From the NCBI GenBank assembly GCA_945877235.1, contig CAMCRF010000006.1:46645-110644 (forward strand): 64,000 nt of DNA. Reading direction: 5' to 3'. The DNA is from Bordetella parapertussis (GTDB lineage: Bacteria > Pseudomonadota > Gammaproteobacteria > Burkholderiales > Burkholderiaceae_A). The notes below the pieces were generated by a model that was not told the origin of the DNA, ran no database searches, and was given only the letters and a program-made list of their open reading frames with translations. The position numbers and the translations under genes were made by a program. Shown here piece by piece: positions 40,840 through 49,973 of the stretch (the stretch's first letter is position 1; every line of letters starts with the position of its first letter).

Positions 40840-41853
40840 ATGACCTCAACCAAGCGCCAAACCCGGCGTTCCGTCCTGCAAGCTGGCGCAGCCCTTGGCG
40901 TTGCCGCAATGGCTGGCAGTGCAACCTCCGTCTTCGCTCAGGCCTTCCCCTCGCGTCCAGTCACCATCGTGGTGCCTTTCGCACCAGGTGGCTTCAACGA
41001 CCGAATTGCACGTGCCTTTGGCCCGTTCTTGCAAAAGCAGCTCGGACAGCCAGTCACCGTGGTGAACAAGGGTGGTGCTGGTGCGCAAATCGGGCATATG
41101 TTCCTTCTTCAGCAGCCTGCTGACGGGTACACCATTGCCATGACCTCGGTGAACTACATCTCCACCAATATTGGCCTCACCCAGGCCCCCTTCAAGCTTG
41201 AGGATTTCGATGTCCTCAACCTGCCTTCCAATGACTACACCTTGCTGGCCACTGCAGCAGAGTCGAAGTGGAAAAATGTGGGTGAGATCATTGCCGCACT
41301 CAAGAAGGATCCCAAGAGCGTTTCCATTGGAGTGCAGCCCGGCTCCGCTGACCTCATCAACATTACCTTGCTACTTAAGACTGCCGGCATTGATCCTTCG
41401 CAGGTTCGCATCGTGACCTACAAAGGCGGTGGCCCTACCCGTAACGCAGTTTTGGGCAGCACGGTCGATGTGGGTCTCGTCGGTGCAGAGGGTTGGGTGG
41501 CACTCAAGCCCCGCATCCGCGCGCTCATGACATTCGCCGATGAGAAAGTCGAGAACTGGGAAGACGTGCAAACCGTCGAGGACTTTGGCAAGGCAAACAA
41601 GCTGAATGTCGAGTGGGTACCCGGTTCGCAGCGCGGTTGGACGGTTCAAACCAAACTCGCAAAAGACTTCCCCGATCGCCGTGCCAAGCTCGTCGATGCA
41701 CTGAAAAAAGCGCAAGAGGACCCCGAGTGGGTTGCCGTCGCCAAAGAGCAGAAGTTTCCGAACCCCTGGTACGGCCCTGAGAAGAGCCAACAGATGTACA
41801 TCAAGGGTTCTGCTGCGTTAAACAAGCATATGTCCATGCTGTCGAAGGACTAA
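40840..41853 (+). CDS. tctC: Tripartite tricarboxylate transporter substrate-binding protein (Bug/TctC)
   Basis: A 337-residue periplasmic binding protein. The N-terminus has a twin-arginine-type signal (TRRSVLQAGAALG at about 7-19) ending SVFAQA. FPSRPVTIVVPFAPGGFNDR and VVNKGGAGAQIGHMFL are Bug-family motifs. GAAGGAG at 40825-40831 sets the start at 40840. It is followed by a terminator and then tctB and tctA. The ligand is probably a carboxylate; citrate, tricarballylate or an aromatic acid are candidates. Confidence 0.92.
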   Translation: MTSTKRQTRRSVLQAGAALGVAAMAGSATSVFAQAFPSRPVTIVVPFAPGGFNDRIARAFGPFLQKQLGQPVTVVNKGGAGAQIGHMFLLQQPADGYTIAMTSVNYISTNIGLTQAPFKLEDFDVLNLPSNDYTLLATAAESKWKNVGEIIAALKKDPKSVSIGVQPGSADLINITLLLKTAGIDPSQVRIVTYKGGGPTRNAVLGSTVDVGLVGAEGWVALKPRIRALMTFADEKVENWEDVQTVEDFGKANKLNVEWVPGSQRGWTVQTKLAKDFPDRRAKLVDALKKAQEDPEWVAVAKEQKFPNPWYGPEKSQQMYIKGSAALNKHMSMLSKD

Positions 41854-41871
41854 GCTTCAAAGCGGTAAAGT

Positions 41872-41907
41872 AACCCCGGCGCTCAATTCTTTGAGGCCGG
41901 GGTTTTT
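41872..41907 (+). terminator. Intrinsic terminator/attenuator after tctC
   Basis: Arms AACCCCGGC (41872-41880) and GCCGGGGTT (41896-41904) with a T-run to 41907. Like the one after the TAXI binding protein, it would keep binding protein in excess over the membrane subunits encoded downstream. Confidence 0.82.
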
Positions 41908-41951
41908 ATTTCTACTCCTCTAAAACGTAAACCTGAATGTTGAAAGGCACC

Positions 41952-42407
41952 ATGAAAAAGCGCATTGACTGGGGCCACCTGGCAATCTTGGCCCTCATTT
42001 TTACCTGGGTCATTTGGTACTGGATGGATGCCCGAAAGACCTCGCTCGACACAGAGAACCTGTTTGTCTTGCAGCCACTGATTCTTGTGGCCTTGGTCTT
42101 GGGTGCATTGGCGTTGCCGCAAGTTTTCCGGGCCGACAAGCTGCCCGATGAATTGCAGCCAGAGGACATGAACCGAGCTGAATTTGGTCGCATATTGGCC
42201 CTCATGGTGGCCTACGTGCTCTTTGTGGCGGCTATGTTTGTGGTGGGTTTCGATTTTGCTGTGTGCATCTTCTCTGCCGTTGCCCTGTATATCTCTGGCG
42301 AACGACGTGCATGGGTCATGCTGGTCTTCTCCGTGCTTGCCACGGTGCTCATCATTAAGGGCTATCAACTCTTGGTGCCGTATCCCATGCCCATGGTTTT
42401 GCTCTAG
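41952..42407 (+). CDS. tctB: Tripartite tricarboxylate transporter small membrane subunit
   Basis: A 151-residue protein with four hydrophobic segments, the TctB layout. The start at 41952 is supported by AAAGG 4-8 bases upstream; an ATG at 41937 has no such site. It precedes tctA by nine bases with TAGGAGG in the gap. It stabilises or couples TctA. Sequence similarity is low, as usual for TctB; the gene order is the main evidence. Confidence 0.88.
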   Translation: MKKRIDWGHLAILALIFTWVIWYWMDARKTSLDTENLFVLQPLILVALVLGALALPQVFRADKLPDELQPEDMNRAEFGRILALMVAYVLFVAAMFVVGFDFAVCIFSAVALYISGERRAWVMLVFSVLATVLIIKGYQLLVPYPMPMVLL

Positions 42408-42416
42408 GAGGCTGAC

Positions 42417-43916
42417 ATGATTGATGTAGGTGCTTTTTCTTCAGCGGTCAACGTCCTGACCTCAAGCATGGACGCATGGATCTGGGTGCTCCCAGGCCTT
42501 GCAATTGGTTTGTTCTTTGGCGCTATGCCAGGGATTTCCATCACCATGGCCATGGCGCTGTTCTTGCCCATGACCCTCTACATGGAGTTTCTGCCTGCCA
42601 TCATTTTCCTAACCTCTATCTTTACGGGTGCGGGTTTTGGGGGAAGCGTGCCGGCCATTCTCATGAATATCCCGGGCACATCCTCCGCGGTTGCAACCAC
42701 CTTCGATGGCTACCCCATGTGCCGTAAGGGTATGCACAATGAGGCACTGGGAGCCGCACTCGGAGCCTCAGTCACGGGCGCGCTCATCTCATACCTTGTC
42801 CTGCTGTTTCTCATTGTCCCCCTCTCCAATATCGTGATTCGAATGGGCCCGTTTGAAATGCTGGGCATCGCAATTTGGGGCATGCTCATGCTCGGCTCAC
42901 TTGCCGGGGCGAGCCTTGTGCGAGGGCTCTTGGCTGGTGTGTTGGGGTTGTTGATTGGCACAGTCGGGATGAATACCGCCGGCTATATGCGTGGCACGAT
43001 GGGGGTTCCCCAGTTGCTTGATGGCGTATCGGCCGTGCCTGCGCTGATGGGCCTGCTCGCCGCAAGCGCACTCTTTAACCTGGTGAACGCAAAGTTCATT
43101 GTGGAGGAGGGAGGAGGCAGAGAGATCAGCGTTCCAAAGCTGCTCAAAGGGTTCTTCTCTGTGCTGAACCATAAGGTGTGTCAGATTCGCGGTACGGCAA
43201 TTGGTATTTTGATTGGTGCCACGCCCGGTGTGGGCTCGTCCGTATCGAACCTGCTCTCTTATGCAGAGGCCCGCCGCACGTCCAAAGAGAAGGAGTCCTT
43301 TGGCAAGGGTAATGTTGAGGGGGTTATTGCAGCAGAGTCAGCCAACTCCAGCTCAGAGGGCGGCTCTATGGCGACCATGCTCGCATTGGGCATTCCTGGG
43401 GGAGGTGCAACTGCAGTGCTGCTCGCGGCCTTTGCCATGCACGATGTCGTCGGCGGGCCAAACTTCATCGACAAGAGCAAGGATGTCGTCTACACCATTA
43501 TTCTCAGCAATGTGGGTCAGTGTCTGCTGCTCTTCCCGATTGGCTTCTTATTCGTCTATTTCGCGAGCTCCATCGTAAAGGTACCGCTTCGATTCCTGAT
43601 CCCCGTCACCCTCATTGCGGCGACATTTGGCGCGTTTGCGATTGACGGAACTGCGGCGGGTCCTGTGACCGTTGCGGTATTTGCCCTTTTGGGCTGGGCC
43701 CTGTCCCGCTACAAATATCCGCCCTCGGCTGTCATTGTGGGCATTCTGTTGGGCGGATTGGTCGAGGATGAGGCTTTGAAGTCCTTGCAGCTCAGCTTTG
43801 GAAATGCCTGGTACTTTTTGGAGCGTCCGGGTGCGCTAGTGATCTTTAGCTTGATCGTCCTCTCGCTCCTCGCAACCTTCCGCGCGAAGCGAAAGGCGGC
43901 TCAGGTCAAGGTGTGA
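42417..43916 (+). CDS. tctA: Tripartite tricarboxylate transporter large permease
   Basis: A 499-residue permease with about twelve helices. It shows the two repeated TctA motifs, FGAMPGISITMAMALFLP near the start and ILIGATPGVGSSVSN mid-protein, and the LGIPGGGATAVLLAAF motif. TAGGAGG upstream gives a strong start. It drives import of the TctC ligand with a cation gradient. It overlaps the convergent enolase-family gene by 16 bases. Confidence 0.94.
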   Translation: MIDVGAFSSAVNVLTSSMDAWIWVLPGLAIGLFFGAMPGISITMAMALFLPMTLYMEFLPAIIFLTSIFTGAGFGGSVPAILMNIPGTSSAVATTFDGYPMCRKGMHNEALGAALGASVTGALISYLVLLFLIVPLSNIVIRMGPFEMLGIAIWGMLMLGSLAGASLVRGLLAGVLGLLIGTVGMNTAGYMRGTMGVPQLLDGVSAVPALMGLLAASALFNLVNAKFIVEEGGGREISVPKLLKGFFSVLNHKVCQIRGTAIGILIGATPGVGSSVSNLLSYAEARRTSKEKESFGKGNVEGVIAAESANSSSEGGSMATMLALGIPGGGATAVLLAAFAMHDVVGGPNFIDKSKDVVYTIILSNVGQCLLLFPIGFLFVYFASSIVKVPLRFLIPVTLIAATFGAFAIDGTAAGPVTVAVFALLGWALSRYKYPPSAVIVGILLGGLVEDEALKSLQLSFGNAWYFLERPGALVIFSLIVLSLLATFRAKRKAAQVKV

Positions 43917-45022
43917 CGTCGAAAGGCGTAGCGTTCGAGCTTGGTCTCGTCGAGCGCTACGCCAATGCCGGGCGGGAAGCTCAGGCGAATGCTTCCGCTG
44001 GTCATGTCAAGCTTGTGCTCCACGATGTCATCTGTGGTTTTGATCGGTCCCACGCACTCGAGACCATCGACCACGGCATGGCTGGTGCTCGAGAATAAAA
44101 GTTCCGCCATGGTGTTGACCCCAAGCCCAAATCCGTGTCCGACCACCACTTTAAGGCCAGCAGCCTCTGCGGTCGCTAGCATCCGGGAGGCTTGCAAGAA
44201 CCCTCCTTGTTTCATGACCTTCAGCTTGACCAGATCCACAGCATTGCTTCGGATGAGCGACAACAGACTCGCATAGTCCGTTACAGATTCATCGGCCATG
44301 ACTGGCATCGATACACCGCTTCGCACTCGCGCGAGCCCATTGAGATCATCCGCGGCAACAGGCTGCTCCATGAGTTCTAGGGCGTAAGGCTCGAGCAGGC
44401 GGCCGAGCTCTAGACCCTCGTCTACCGAGTACCCTGCGTTGGCATCGACGCGAATTGCAAAGTCGGGGCCCACTGCCTCTCGAACCGCACGCACTCGATC
44501 GGCATCGGCTTTCACACCGCCCCCCACCTTGATCTTCGCTGAGCGCCAGCCTTTCTCATGCCATTTCATTGCCTCTGCGGCTGCCTCATCTGGACTGACG
44601 ATTCCGATCCAGGCATTAAGCCGAAACTGATCTCGGACTTGTCCACCCATAAGGGTGGCCACCGAAAGCCCTGACCGACGTCCCATGAGGTCCATACAGG
44701 CCATCTCGATGGCTGCCTTTGCATCGAGGAAGCCCGGTTGCGCAGCTGCAAGACGCCCCATGAGGGCGTGCACGTTGTGCGGATCTTGGTTCAGTGCCGC
44801 TGGTGCAAGGGTTTGATCGAGTGCGTCGAGTGACTGGTCTATGGTCTCGGTGGAGTACCCAGGGGACGGGTCAATGTTGCCCAGGCCGACGTGTCCATCG
44901 GAATCTGTGATTCGCACCACAGCGCTCTTTTGAGACCGCTTGGTGATGTAGGCATTCTTGAACCCTGGGCCGGCGAGGGGAACTTCTACCCCGAAGATCT
45001 CGATCTGACGAAGGGAGGTCAT
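43901..45022 (-). CDS. Enolase-superfamily enzyme, muconate-lactonizing subgroup
   Basis: A 373-residue barrel enzyme. The catalytic lysines are in SAKIKVGGG and LVKLKVMKQGG, and the three metal ligands in RVDANAGY (Asp), LMEQPV (Glu) and MADESV (Asp). Lysines on both sides of the barrel mark the MLE subgroup of epimerases, cycloisomerases and racemases. The gene is co-transcribed with and overlaps the TauD-like gene by 4 bases and faces the tctCBA operon. Substrate unknown: a dipeptide epimerase, a lactonising enzyme or a racemase are all possible. Confidence 0.88.
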   Translation of the reverse strand: MTSLRQIEIFGVEVPLAGPGFKNAYITKRSQKSAVVRITDSDGHVGLGNIDPSPGYSTETIDQSLDALDQTLAPAALNQDPHNVHALMGRLAAAQPGFLDAKAAIEMACMDLMGRRSGLSVATLMGGQVRDQFRLNAWIGIVSPDEAAAEAMKWHEKGWRSAKIKVGGGVKADADRVRAVREAVGPDFAIRVDANAGYSVDEGLELGRLLEPYALELMEQPVAADDLNGLARVRSGVSMPVMADESVTDYASLLSLIRSNAVDLVKLKVMKQGGFLQASRMLATAEAAGLKVVVGHGFGLGVNTMAELLFSSTSHAVVDGLECVGPIKTTDDIVEHKLDMTSGSIRLSFPPGIGVALDETKLERYAFRRHTLT

Positions 45023-45891
45023 GCGGCCTCCGCAAAGGCAACGGGCTGGGTGCCCTTAATTTGAGCTCTGTGCATAAGTCTGCGGCTGTTTGGGTCAAAG
45101 CTATCGCGTCGGTGCAGGGTGCCGAAGTTATCCCAGACGATCGTGTCTCCAACCTTCCAGACCTGCTCCATGGTGAATTCTGGCTGTGTCGCGTGGGCCC
45201 AGAGCGCATCGAGCAGAGCCTCGCTCTCGTCAATGGGAAGGCCGAGAATGTAACTGTTTCGTCGGCGTCCAAGGAAAAGAAGGGGGCGGCCGGATCCGGG
45301 GTGGCGAATGACCAACGGGTGGTGGGCACCGGGTGCCTCACGCACATCGGTGACGGGCTTCATGCCAATACGCATGATGCCAGCAGAGTTATACGTACTG
45401 TCGTGAATGGCGTGCTTGCCTTGAATTGCTTGGTTAAGGTGGCGGGGCAGGCTGTCGTATGCAAGGTACAGATTCGACCAATAGGTATTACCCCCCTCAG
45501 GCGGCACCTCAATGCCATGGAGCACGGCACCCTTGGGTACGCTCTGGGCGTAGGTCATGTCGCTGTGCCAAATGGCTTCTCCGTCGCCTAACCCCCCAAT
45601 TGAGGCCCCACCTTGCTTGATGTTTGAGATGACATTGAGCTCTGGAAACTCGGGGAGATAGGGCTTTCCTTGGGGGTTTGGCCCGGGCGGCTCAAGCTCA
45701 CCGAGCTCGCGTGAAAAGGCGAGGAGTTCAGGGTCTGTTAGGGGCTGGCCACGAAAGCGAAGCACCAGATGCTTTGCCCAGAGCGCATGCAGCTCGGTGC
45801 GCAGGTCTGCGCTTATGGGCTTTCGGATGTCGACGTTGAGCACGTCCACACCAATCGATTCAGAAATGGGTTGGGTTTGGATAAGCGCCAT
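45019..45891 (-). CDS. TauD/TfdA-family 2-oxoglutarate-dependent dioxygenase
   Basis: A 290-residue Fe(II)/2-oxoglutarate enzyme. The iron ligands are in AIWHSDMTYAQ (HxD) and DNFGTLHRRDSF (His, with the oxoglutarate arginine nearby). The N-terminal GVDVLNVDIRKPIS and the LRFRGQPLTDPELLAFSREL segment match TauD. Members split sulfonates, sulfates and phenoxyacids. It precedes the MLE-subgroup gene with a 4-base overlap and is divergent from a LysR gene, which may control it. The substrate is unknown. Confidence 0.9.
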   Translation of the reverse strand: MALIQTQPISESIGVDVLNVDIRKPISADLRTELHALWAKHLVLRFRGQPLTDPELLAFSRELGELEPPGPNPQGKPYLPEFPELNVISNIKQGGASIGGLGDGEAIWHSDMTYAQSVPKGAVLHGIEVPPEGGNTYWSNLYLAYDSLPRHLNQAIQGKHAIHDSTYNSAGIMRIGMKPVTDVREAPGAHHPLVIRHPGSGRPLLFLGRRRNSYILGLPIDESEALLDALWAHATQPEFTMEQVWKVGDTIVWDNFGTLHRRDSFDPNSRRLMHRAQIKGTQPVAFAEAA

Positions 45892-46001
45892 GTTGCATTT
45901 TCTCCTTGAAATTTTTTTGATACTAAATCATTATTTCAAAAGATACGGTAATATTTAATTAAGATTATAAAAAAGTAGCTTGCCTACATAGGAGGTAGAG
46001 C
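45892..46001. promoter_or_regulatory. AT-rich divergent promoter region, TauD-like / LysR
   Basis: This 110-base gap is far richer in A and T than its surroundings (for example TACGGTAATATTTAATTAAG) and separates a LysR gene from the gene pair it may regulate, the usual place for a LysR box. AGGAGG precedes the LysR start and AAGGAG the dioxygenase start. No single operator can be fixed. Confidence 0.45.
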
Positions 46002-47042
46002 ATGGCAGAGAAATTGGCTTCAAAACCGCAGAAGGCGTCGCCCTTCGACATCATGATGCCGGTAGAGCTCGAAATGCCGATTGCTGGTAAACGCGTGGGG
46101 CCTCGGCTCACACGTAGCCACCTAGAGACTATCGTCTGGGTGTCGGAGGCGCGGTCTATCCACGGTGCGGCGCAACGGTACGGAGACCACCAGCCTTTGC
46201 TCTCCAAACGGCTCTCCGAAGCCGAGCAGATCCTCGGCACAGAGCTTTTCATACGATCACGCTCAGGATGCATTCCTCGACCAGAGGCCAAGAATCTGAT
46301 CGGGCGTGCTGCTCGCGTATTGCGCGATCTGCAGGCGCTCGAGAGCCCAGGCGAGCTCAGTCCTCGCCAGATCCGATTGGGCTGTATTCCTCGTGTGCTC
46401 CACACTCTCTTTCCCGCTTTTCTGAAGGTGGCTGAGCAAGACGAGAATCCGATTCAGGTGCAGGCGATTGAGCTCTCCTCGAGCGAGCTGTTTCACGACC
46501 TGCTCAGGGGAAAGCTCGATGCCGTGATTGGTCAGCTCACCGATTTTGCAAACGAAGATGGTCTGGTCAGTCTGCCGCTCTATGAGGAGGTGACGGTTTT
46601 TGTTGCCGATAGTGAGAACACGGCAATCAAAGGTGCAATGACCGTTGAGAGGCTCATTCAACACCCCATGATTCTGCCGGCGTACACAACCTCTACGCGC
46701 AGGGCTTTCGAGCGGCTGGTCCTCAATGAGCGTCTTGAGCCCCCGGTTCCAATCATTGAAACCAAGTCCTTTGCCTCTAGTCTGGCGCTTCTGAAGGGGT
46801 CGAGTTGTATTGCACTTGTGCCCGAGCCCGTGGCCCAGCGCTATGAGGCCGCAAAAATGGTCAAGCGCGTCAAGCTTGACCGCCAGCTTGAGCCGGTAGG
46901 GATCTGTTTGTTCTACCGATTCGATCAAACCCTCGATCCTGTCATGCGACAGCTTGAACTGCTCATCCGTAAGACCTTGAAGTTACCCGCAACCTCGTCA
47001 TCTTCCCGAAGGAGATCAAATGCTGACCGATTACGTAGCTGA
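46002..47042 (+). CDS. LysR-family transcriptional regulator
   Basis: A 346-residue regulator. The N-terminal 35 residues are extra. The winged helix follows: LTRSHLETIVWVSEARSIHG and HQPLLSKRLSEAEQILGTELF, about residues 36-85. The effector domain starts near 120 (IRLGCIPRVLHTLFPAF). It overlaps the MmgE/PrpD gene by 23 bases, so both are made together, and is divergent from the dioxygenase/MLE pair. The effector is unknown. Confidence 0.9.
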   Translation: MAEKLASKPQKASPFDIMMPVELEMPIAGKRVGPRLTRSHLETIVWVSEARSIHGAAQRYGDHQPLLSKRLSEAEQILGTELFIRSRSGCIPRPEAKNLIGRAARVLRDLQALESPGELSPRQIRLGCIPRVLHTLFPAFLKVAEQDENPIQVQAIELSSSELFHDLLRGKLDAVIGQLTDFANEDGLVSLPLYEEVTVFVADSENTAIKGAMTVERLIQHPMILPAYTTSTRRAFERLVLNERLEPPVPIIETKSFASSLALLKGSSCIALVPEPVAQRYEAAKMVKRVKLDRQLEPVGICLFYRFDQTLDPVMRQLELLIRKTLKLPATSSSSRRRSNADRLRS

Positions 47043-48402
47043 TTTTGTATGCACGACTCAGGCAAGGGACATTCCTGCCGATGTGATGGAGCTTGGTAAG
47101 AAATCCATGCTCGATGGAATCGGACTGGCCATGTCCGGGTCTGTTGCGAAGTCAGGAGAATTGGTGCGAACCCACCTGCAGAGTCTGGGTGTGTCCGACG
47201 GACCTTGTACGGTGATTGGGTCGTCCATTCGCACGGCCCCTCGGTTTGCAGCATTTGCAAATGGGGTTGGAATTCACGCCGACGACTACGACGACACGCA
47301 GCTCGCTGTGGCCACTGATCGTGTCTACGGATTGCTCACCCACCCGACCGCGCCCTGCCTGCCCTCTGCTCTGGCCAAGGGCGAGCAGCTTAATGCCACT
47401 GGCCTCGATGTGTTCGCAGCCTATCAGGTCGGTGTCGAGGTGGAGTGCAAAATTTCCGAGGCCATCAATCCACGGCATTACCAGACCGGCTTTCACTCCA
47501 CCGCAACCTGCGGTACGTTCGCCAGCGCGGCAGCCGCAGGTCGCCTCATGGGTCTGAGTAAAGAGGCCATGCTGCGAGCACTCTCAATTGCAGGCAGCCA
47601 GTCGGCGGGTCTGCGCGAGAACTTCGGAACCATGACCAAGCCCTTTCATGCGGGCCGCTCATCTGAGAGTGGTGTGGTGGCAGCAGAGTTTGCGAACATT
47701 GGCTGGACAGCAGCACCGACCATTCTGGAAGCACCCCGCGGCTTCTTCAGCGCTGCTGGTGGCGGTTACGACCCCAAAGCAATCGATGGCGTTCTTGGTA
47801 AGCCCTGGACCTTTGCGTCACCTGGTGTGTCCATCAAGCCGCACCCGTCTGGCTCGCTCACCCACCCGGGCATGACTGAAATGCTCAGGCTGATTAAGGA
47901 GCACGGTATTCGTGCAGAAGATGTGGTGAAGGTGACGGTCGGAACCAACCACAACATGCCCAATGCTCTCATTCATCATCGTCCAACCAATGAGCTTCAG
48001 GCCAAGTTTTCCATGGAGTTCTGCATGGCGATTCTCTTGCTCGATGCTCGTGCGGGACTCAATGAGTTCACCGATGAGGTAGTCATGCGCCCCGATGTGC
48101 AAGCCATGATTGCCAAGGTGGAGTTCGGAGTGGACCCGGTTGCAGAGGCCGCGGGCTTTCACAAAATGACTACCATCATCAGCATTACGCTCAAAGATGG
48201 CCGGGTGGTGAAGGGCGCTGCCGACTTCGGTCGTGGAAGCCCCGCCATGCCCATGAGCTACGACGAAGTGGCAGATAAGTTCCGCGAGAACTGCGAGTTC
48301 GCCAAGTTCTCGACGGTCAAAACGAATCAAGTCATTGAACTCGTTCGCCGCATTGAGACGGTGAGCTCTATTCGGGAACTCACCAGTCTGCTGTCGGTTT
48401 AA
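47020..48402 (+). CDS. MmgE/PrpD family protein
   Basis: A 460-residue protein of the 2-methylcitrate dehydratase family. DGIGLAMSGSVAKSGELV near the start and GFHSTATCGTFASAAAAGRLMGL at about 155-177 are typical. The family includes methylcitrate dehydratase, iminodisuccinate epimerase and decarboxylases, so the reaction cannot be read directly. A GAAGGAG ribosome site fixes the start, 23 bases inside the LysR gene. It may dehydrate or epimerise a carboxylate from the adjacent pathway. Its stop overlaps the convergent rhodanese by 4 bases. Confidence 0.88.
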   Translation: MLTDYVADFVCTTQARDIPADVMELGKKSMLDGIGLAMSGSVAKSGELVRTHLQSLGVSDGPCTVIGSSIRTAPRFAAFANGVGIHADDYDDTQLAVATDRVYGLLTHPTAPCLPSALAKGEQLNATGLDVFAAYQVGVEVECKISEAINPRHYQTGFHSTATCGTFASAAAAGRLMGLSKEAMLRALSIAGSQSAGLRENFGTMTKPFHAGRSSESGVVAAEFANIGWTAAPTILEAPRGFFSAAGGGYDPKAIDGVLGKPWTFASPGVSIKPHPSGSLTHPGMTEMLRLIKEHGIRAEDVVKVTVGTNHNMPNALIHHRPTNELQAKFSMEFCMAILLLDARAGLNEFTDEVVMRPDVQAMIAKVEFGVDPVAEAAGFHKMTTIISITLKDGRVVKGAADFGRGSPAMPMSYDEVADKFRENCEFAKFSTVKTNQVIELVRRIETVSSIRELTSLLSV

Positions 48403-49973
48403 AGGCTGAAGCTGGCCTGCTCTTGCGCATCGAGCTGCGCAATCAGGCCAGTCTCCCACTCCAGGTAACGACGGGCCGATTCCAGGTTTCCGTCGTGCCG
48501 ATCGTGGACGAAGAACAGAAAGTCTATGCAGTCCGCATCGGCAGGTACGTCGGGGCTGGATGAAGTCTCGAGGCCCGCCAGTTGCCATGCCTTCAGGCCT
48601 CCTTTCACCAGGCCCTTCACGACCAGGCCCAGCTGAGTGCATTCCTCGGCAATAAATGCCGCCTGGACAGGGTCCTCATGCACGAGAAGTATTGCCTGGC
48701 CTTTATGCAGCAATGGGTGGCTCGCGAGTCTCGGGCGGGACGCCCAGACAGAACCCGTGGCATGCCGGTTACGAAACGCCTGCGATCCTCTGAAGTCGAC
48801 CAGGCGGATGTCTGCGGTCTGCATCAGTCCATAGGCCTCTGTTGGTGAGAGGTGCGGGACTGGGGTGGCTACTGGCAGGCTGGGGGTAAAGGAACGCCAG
48901 TTGGTAGGCAAATCGCTAGCTCTGGTTTTCCGAAGGATGAAGGCCTCGTAGCCCAGGGTTTTAAGCCACAGCGCAGCGAGTGCAGCGCGCATCCCGGTGT
49001 CGTCAGACAGCACAATTCGGGCGCGACGAACGCCAGCCGTCAGGTCGGTGGCCTGAACGATCTGTCCACTCCAGGCGTGTTGGGCCTGAGGCAGATGTTC
49101 CCGCGCAAACTCCTCCTCGCTGCGCACATCGACCAAAAACACACACCGCGCTGGATCTTTTGCAAATTCGAGCAAGCTCTCCGGTGCGATCTCCTTCAAG
49201 TGATGCTCGGCCATGAGCTTTTCGGCGCGTGCCTGACTGAGTGCCTTTGCCTCCGGCGTGAGTGCTGGCATGGCGGGTTTGGGGTTGTCTCGCTGGAGTG
49301 CGTGACCGGCCAGGGCCCAGCCTTGGGTGCCGTTCTCAATGGCATAAATGGGATTGGGTAGCTTCAATGCGGCAAGGCCAGACCAGCCAATCAGACCGCG
49401 TGTGCGTCCCGCGCAGGTGATCACAATGGGCTGGTCCGGGTCTTGCACCAGACCGCCGATTCGGTGGGCCAGCTCCCCGTTGGGCACGCAGTGCGCGGTG
49501 GGCAGTGTCATTTTGGCGTACTCGCTCGGTGGGCGGCAGTCAAACAGTGCGAAGGATTTTCCCGTTTGCATCCAGTCATGCAGCTGGGTGGGCGTCATCA
49601 TGTTGGGGTGGTCTCGGTGCTCAACAAGCTCACCCAGGGTTTTGCTTGGCAGGTTGACGCCTTTGAACAGCGTGAATCCAGCGGCAGACCAGCCGGGCGC
49701 TCCGCCTTGCATGGCCGATGCGCGGGTGTATCCCATGTGTCGAAGGATTTGCAAGGCCCGCTCTGCTACTCCGTCGCCGTCATCCATAAGAATGATCTCG
49801 GTATGAACATGCGGCACCAGTCGAATGATTTCCGTCTCGAGCGAGGAAAACGGGCAGTGCACGCTGAGGAAGGGATGCCCTTCGCCGTATTGACCATGCT
49901 CACGTATGTCGAGCAGCGCAACCTCGTCTTGACTGTGGATACGTGCCTTGGCCTCGCCTGGCGTGATCGTCAT
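48399..49973 (-). CDS. Four-domain rhodanese-family protein
   Basis: A 524-residue cytoplasmic protein made of four rhodanese-like units (about 1-105, 120-230, 260-365, 370-470). Only the second has a catalytic cysteine (C187 in VITCAGRTRG). The equivalent loops read LMDDGDG (first), LSDDTGM (third) and VHEDPVQ (fourth), all acidic. So one unit is a likely sulfurtransferase and three are structural or binding units. It overlaps the hydrolase gene by 4 bases. The sulfur source is unknown. Confidence 0.9.
   Translation of the reverse strand: MTITPGEAKARIHSQDEVALLDIREHGQYGEGHPFLSVHCPFSSLETEIIRLVPHVHTEIILMDDGDGVAERALQILRHMGYTRASAMQGGAPGWSAAGFTLFKGVNLPSKTLGELVEHRDHPNMMTPTQLHDWMQTGKSFALFDCRPPSEYAKMTLPTAHCVPNGELAHRIGGLVQDPDQPIVITCAGRTRGLIGWSGLAALKLPNPIYAIENGTQGWALAGHALQRDNPKPAMPALTPEAKALSQARAEKLMAEHHLKEIAPESLLEFAKDPARCVFLVDVRSEEEFAREHLPQAQHAWSGQIVQATDLTAGVRRARIVLSDDTGMRAALAALWLKTLGYEAFILRKTRASDLPTNWRSFTPSLPVATPVPHLSPTEAYGLMQTADIRLVDFRGSQAFRNRHATGSVWASRPRLASHPLLHKGQAILLVHEDPVQAAFIAEECTQLGLVVKGLVKGGLKAWQLAGLETSSSPDVPADADCIDFLFFVHDRHDGNLESARRYLEWETGLIAQLDAQEQASFSL

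Noticed and set aside
47818..48642. Open frame of 274 codons spanning MmgE/PrpD and the rhodanese end
   Set aside because: It crosses two well-supported genes and has no recognisable domain.
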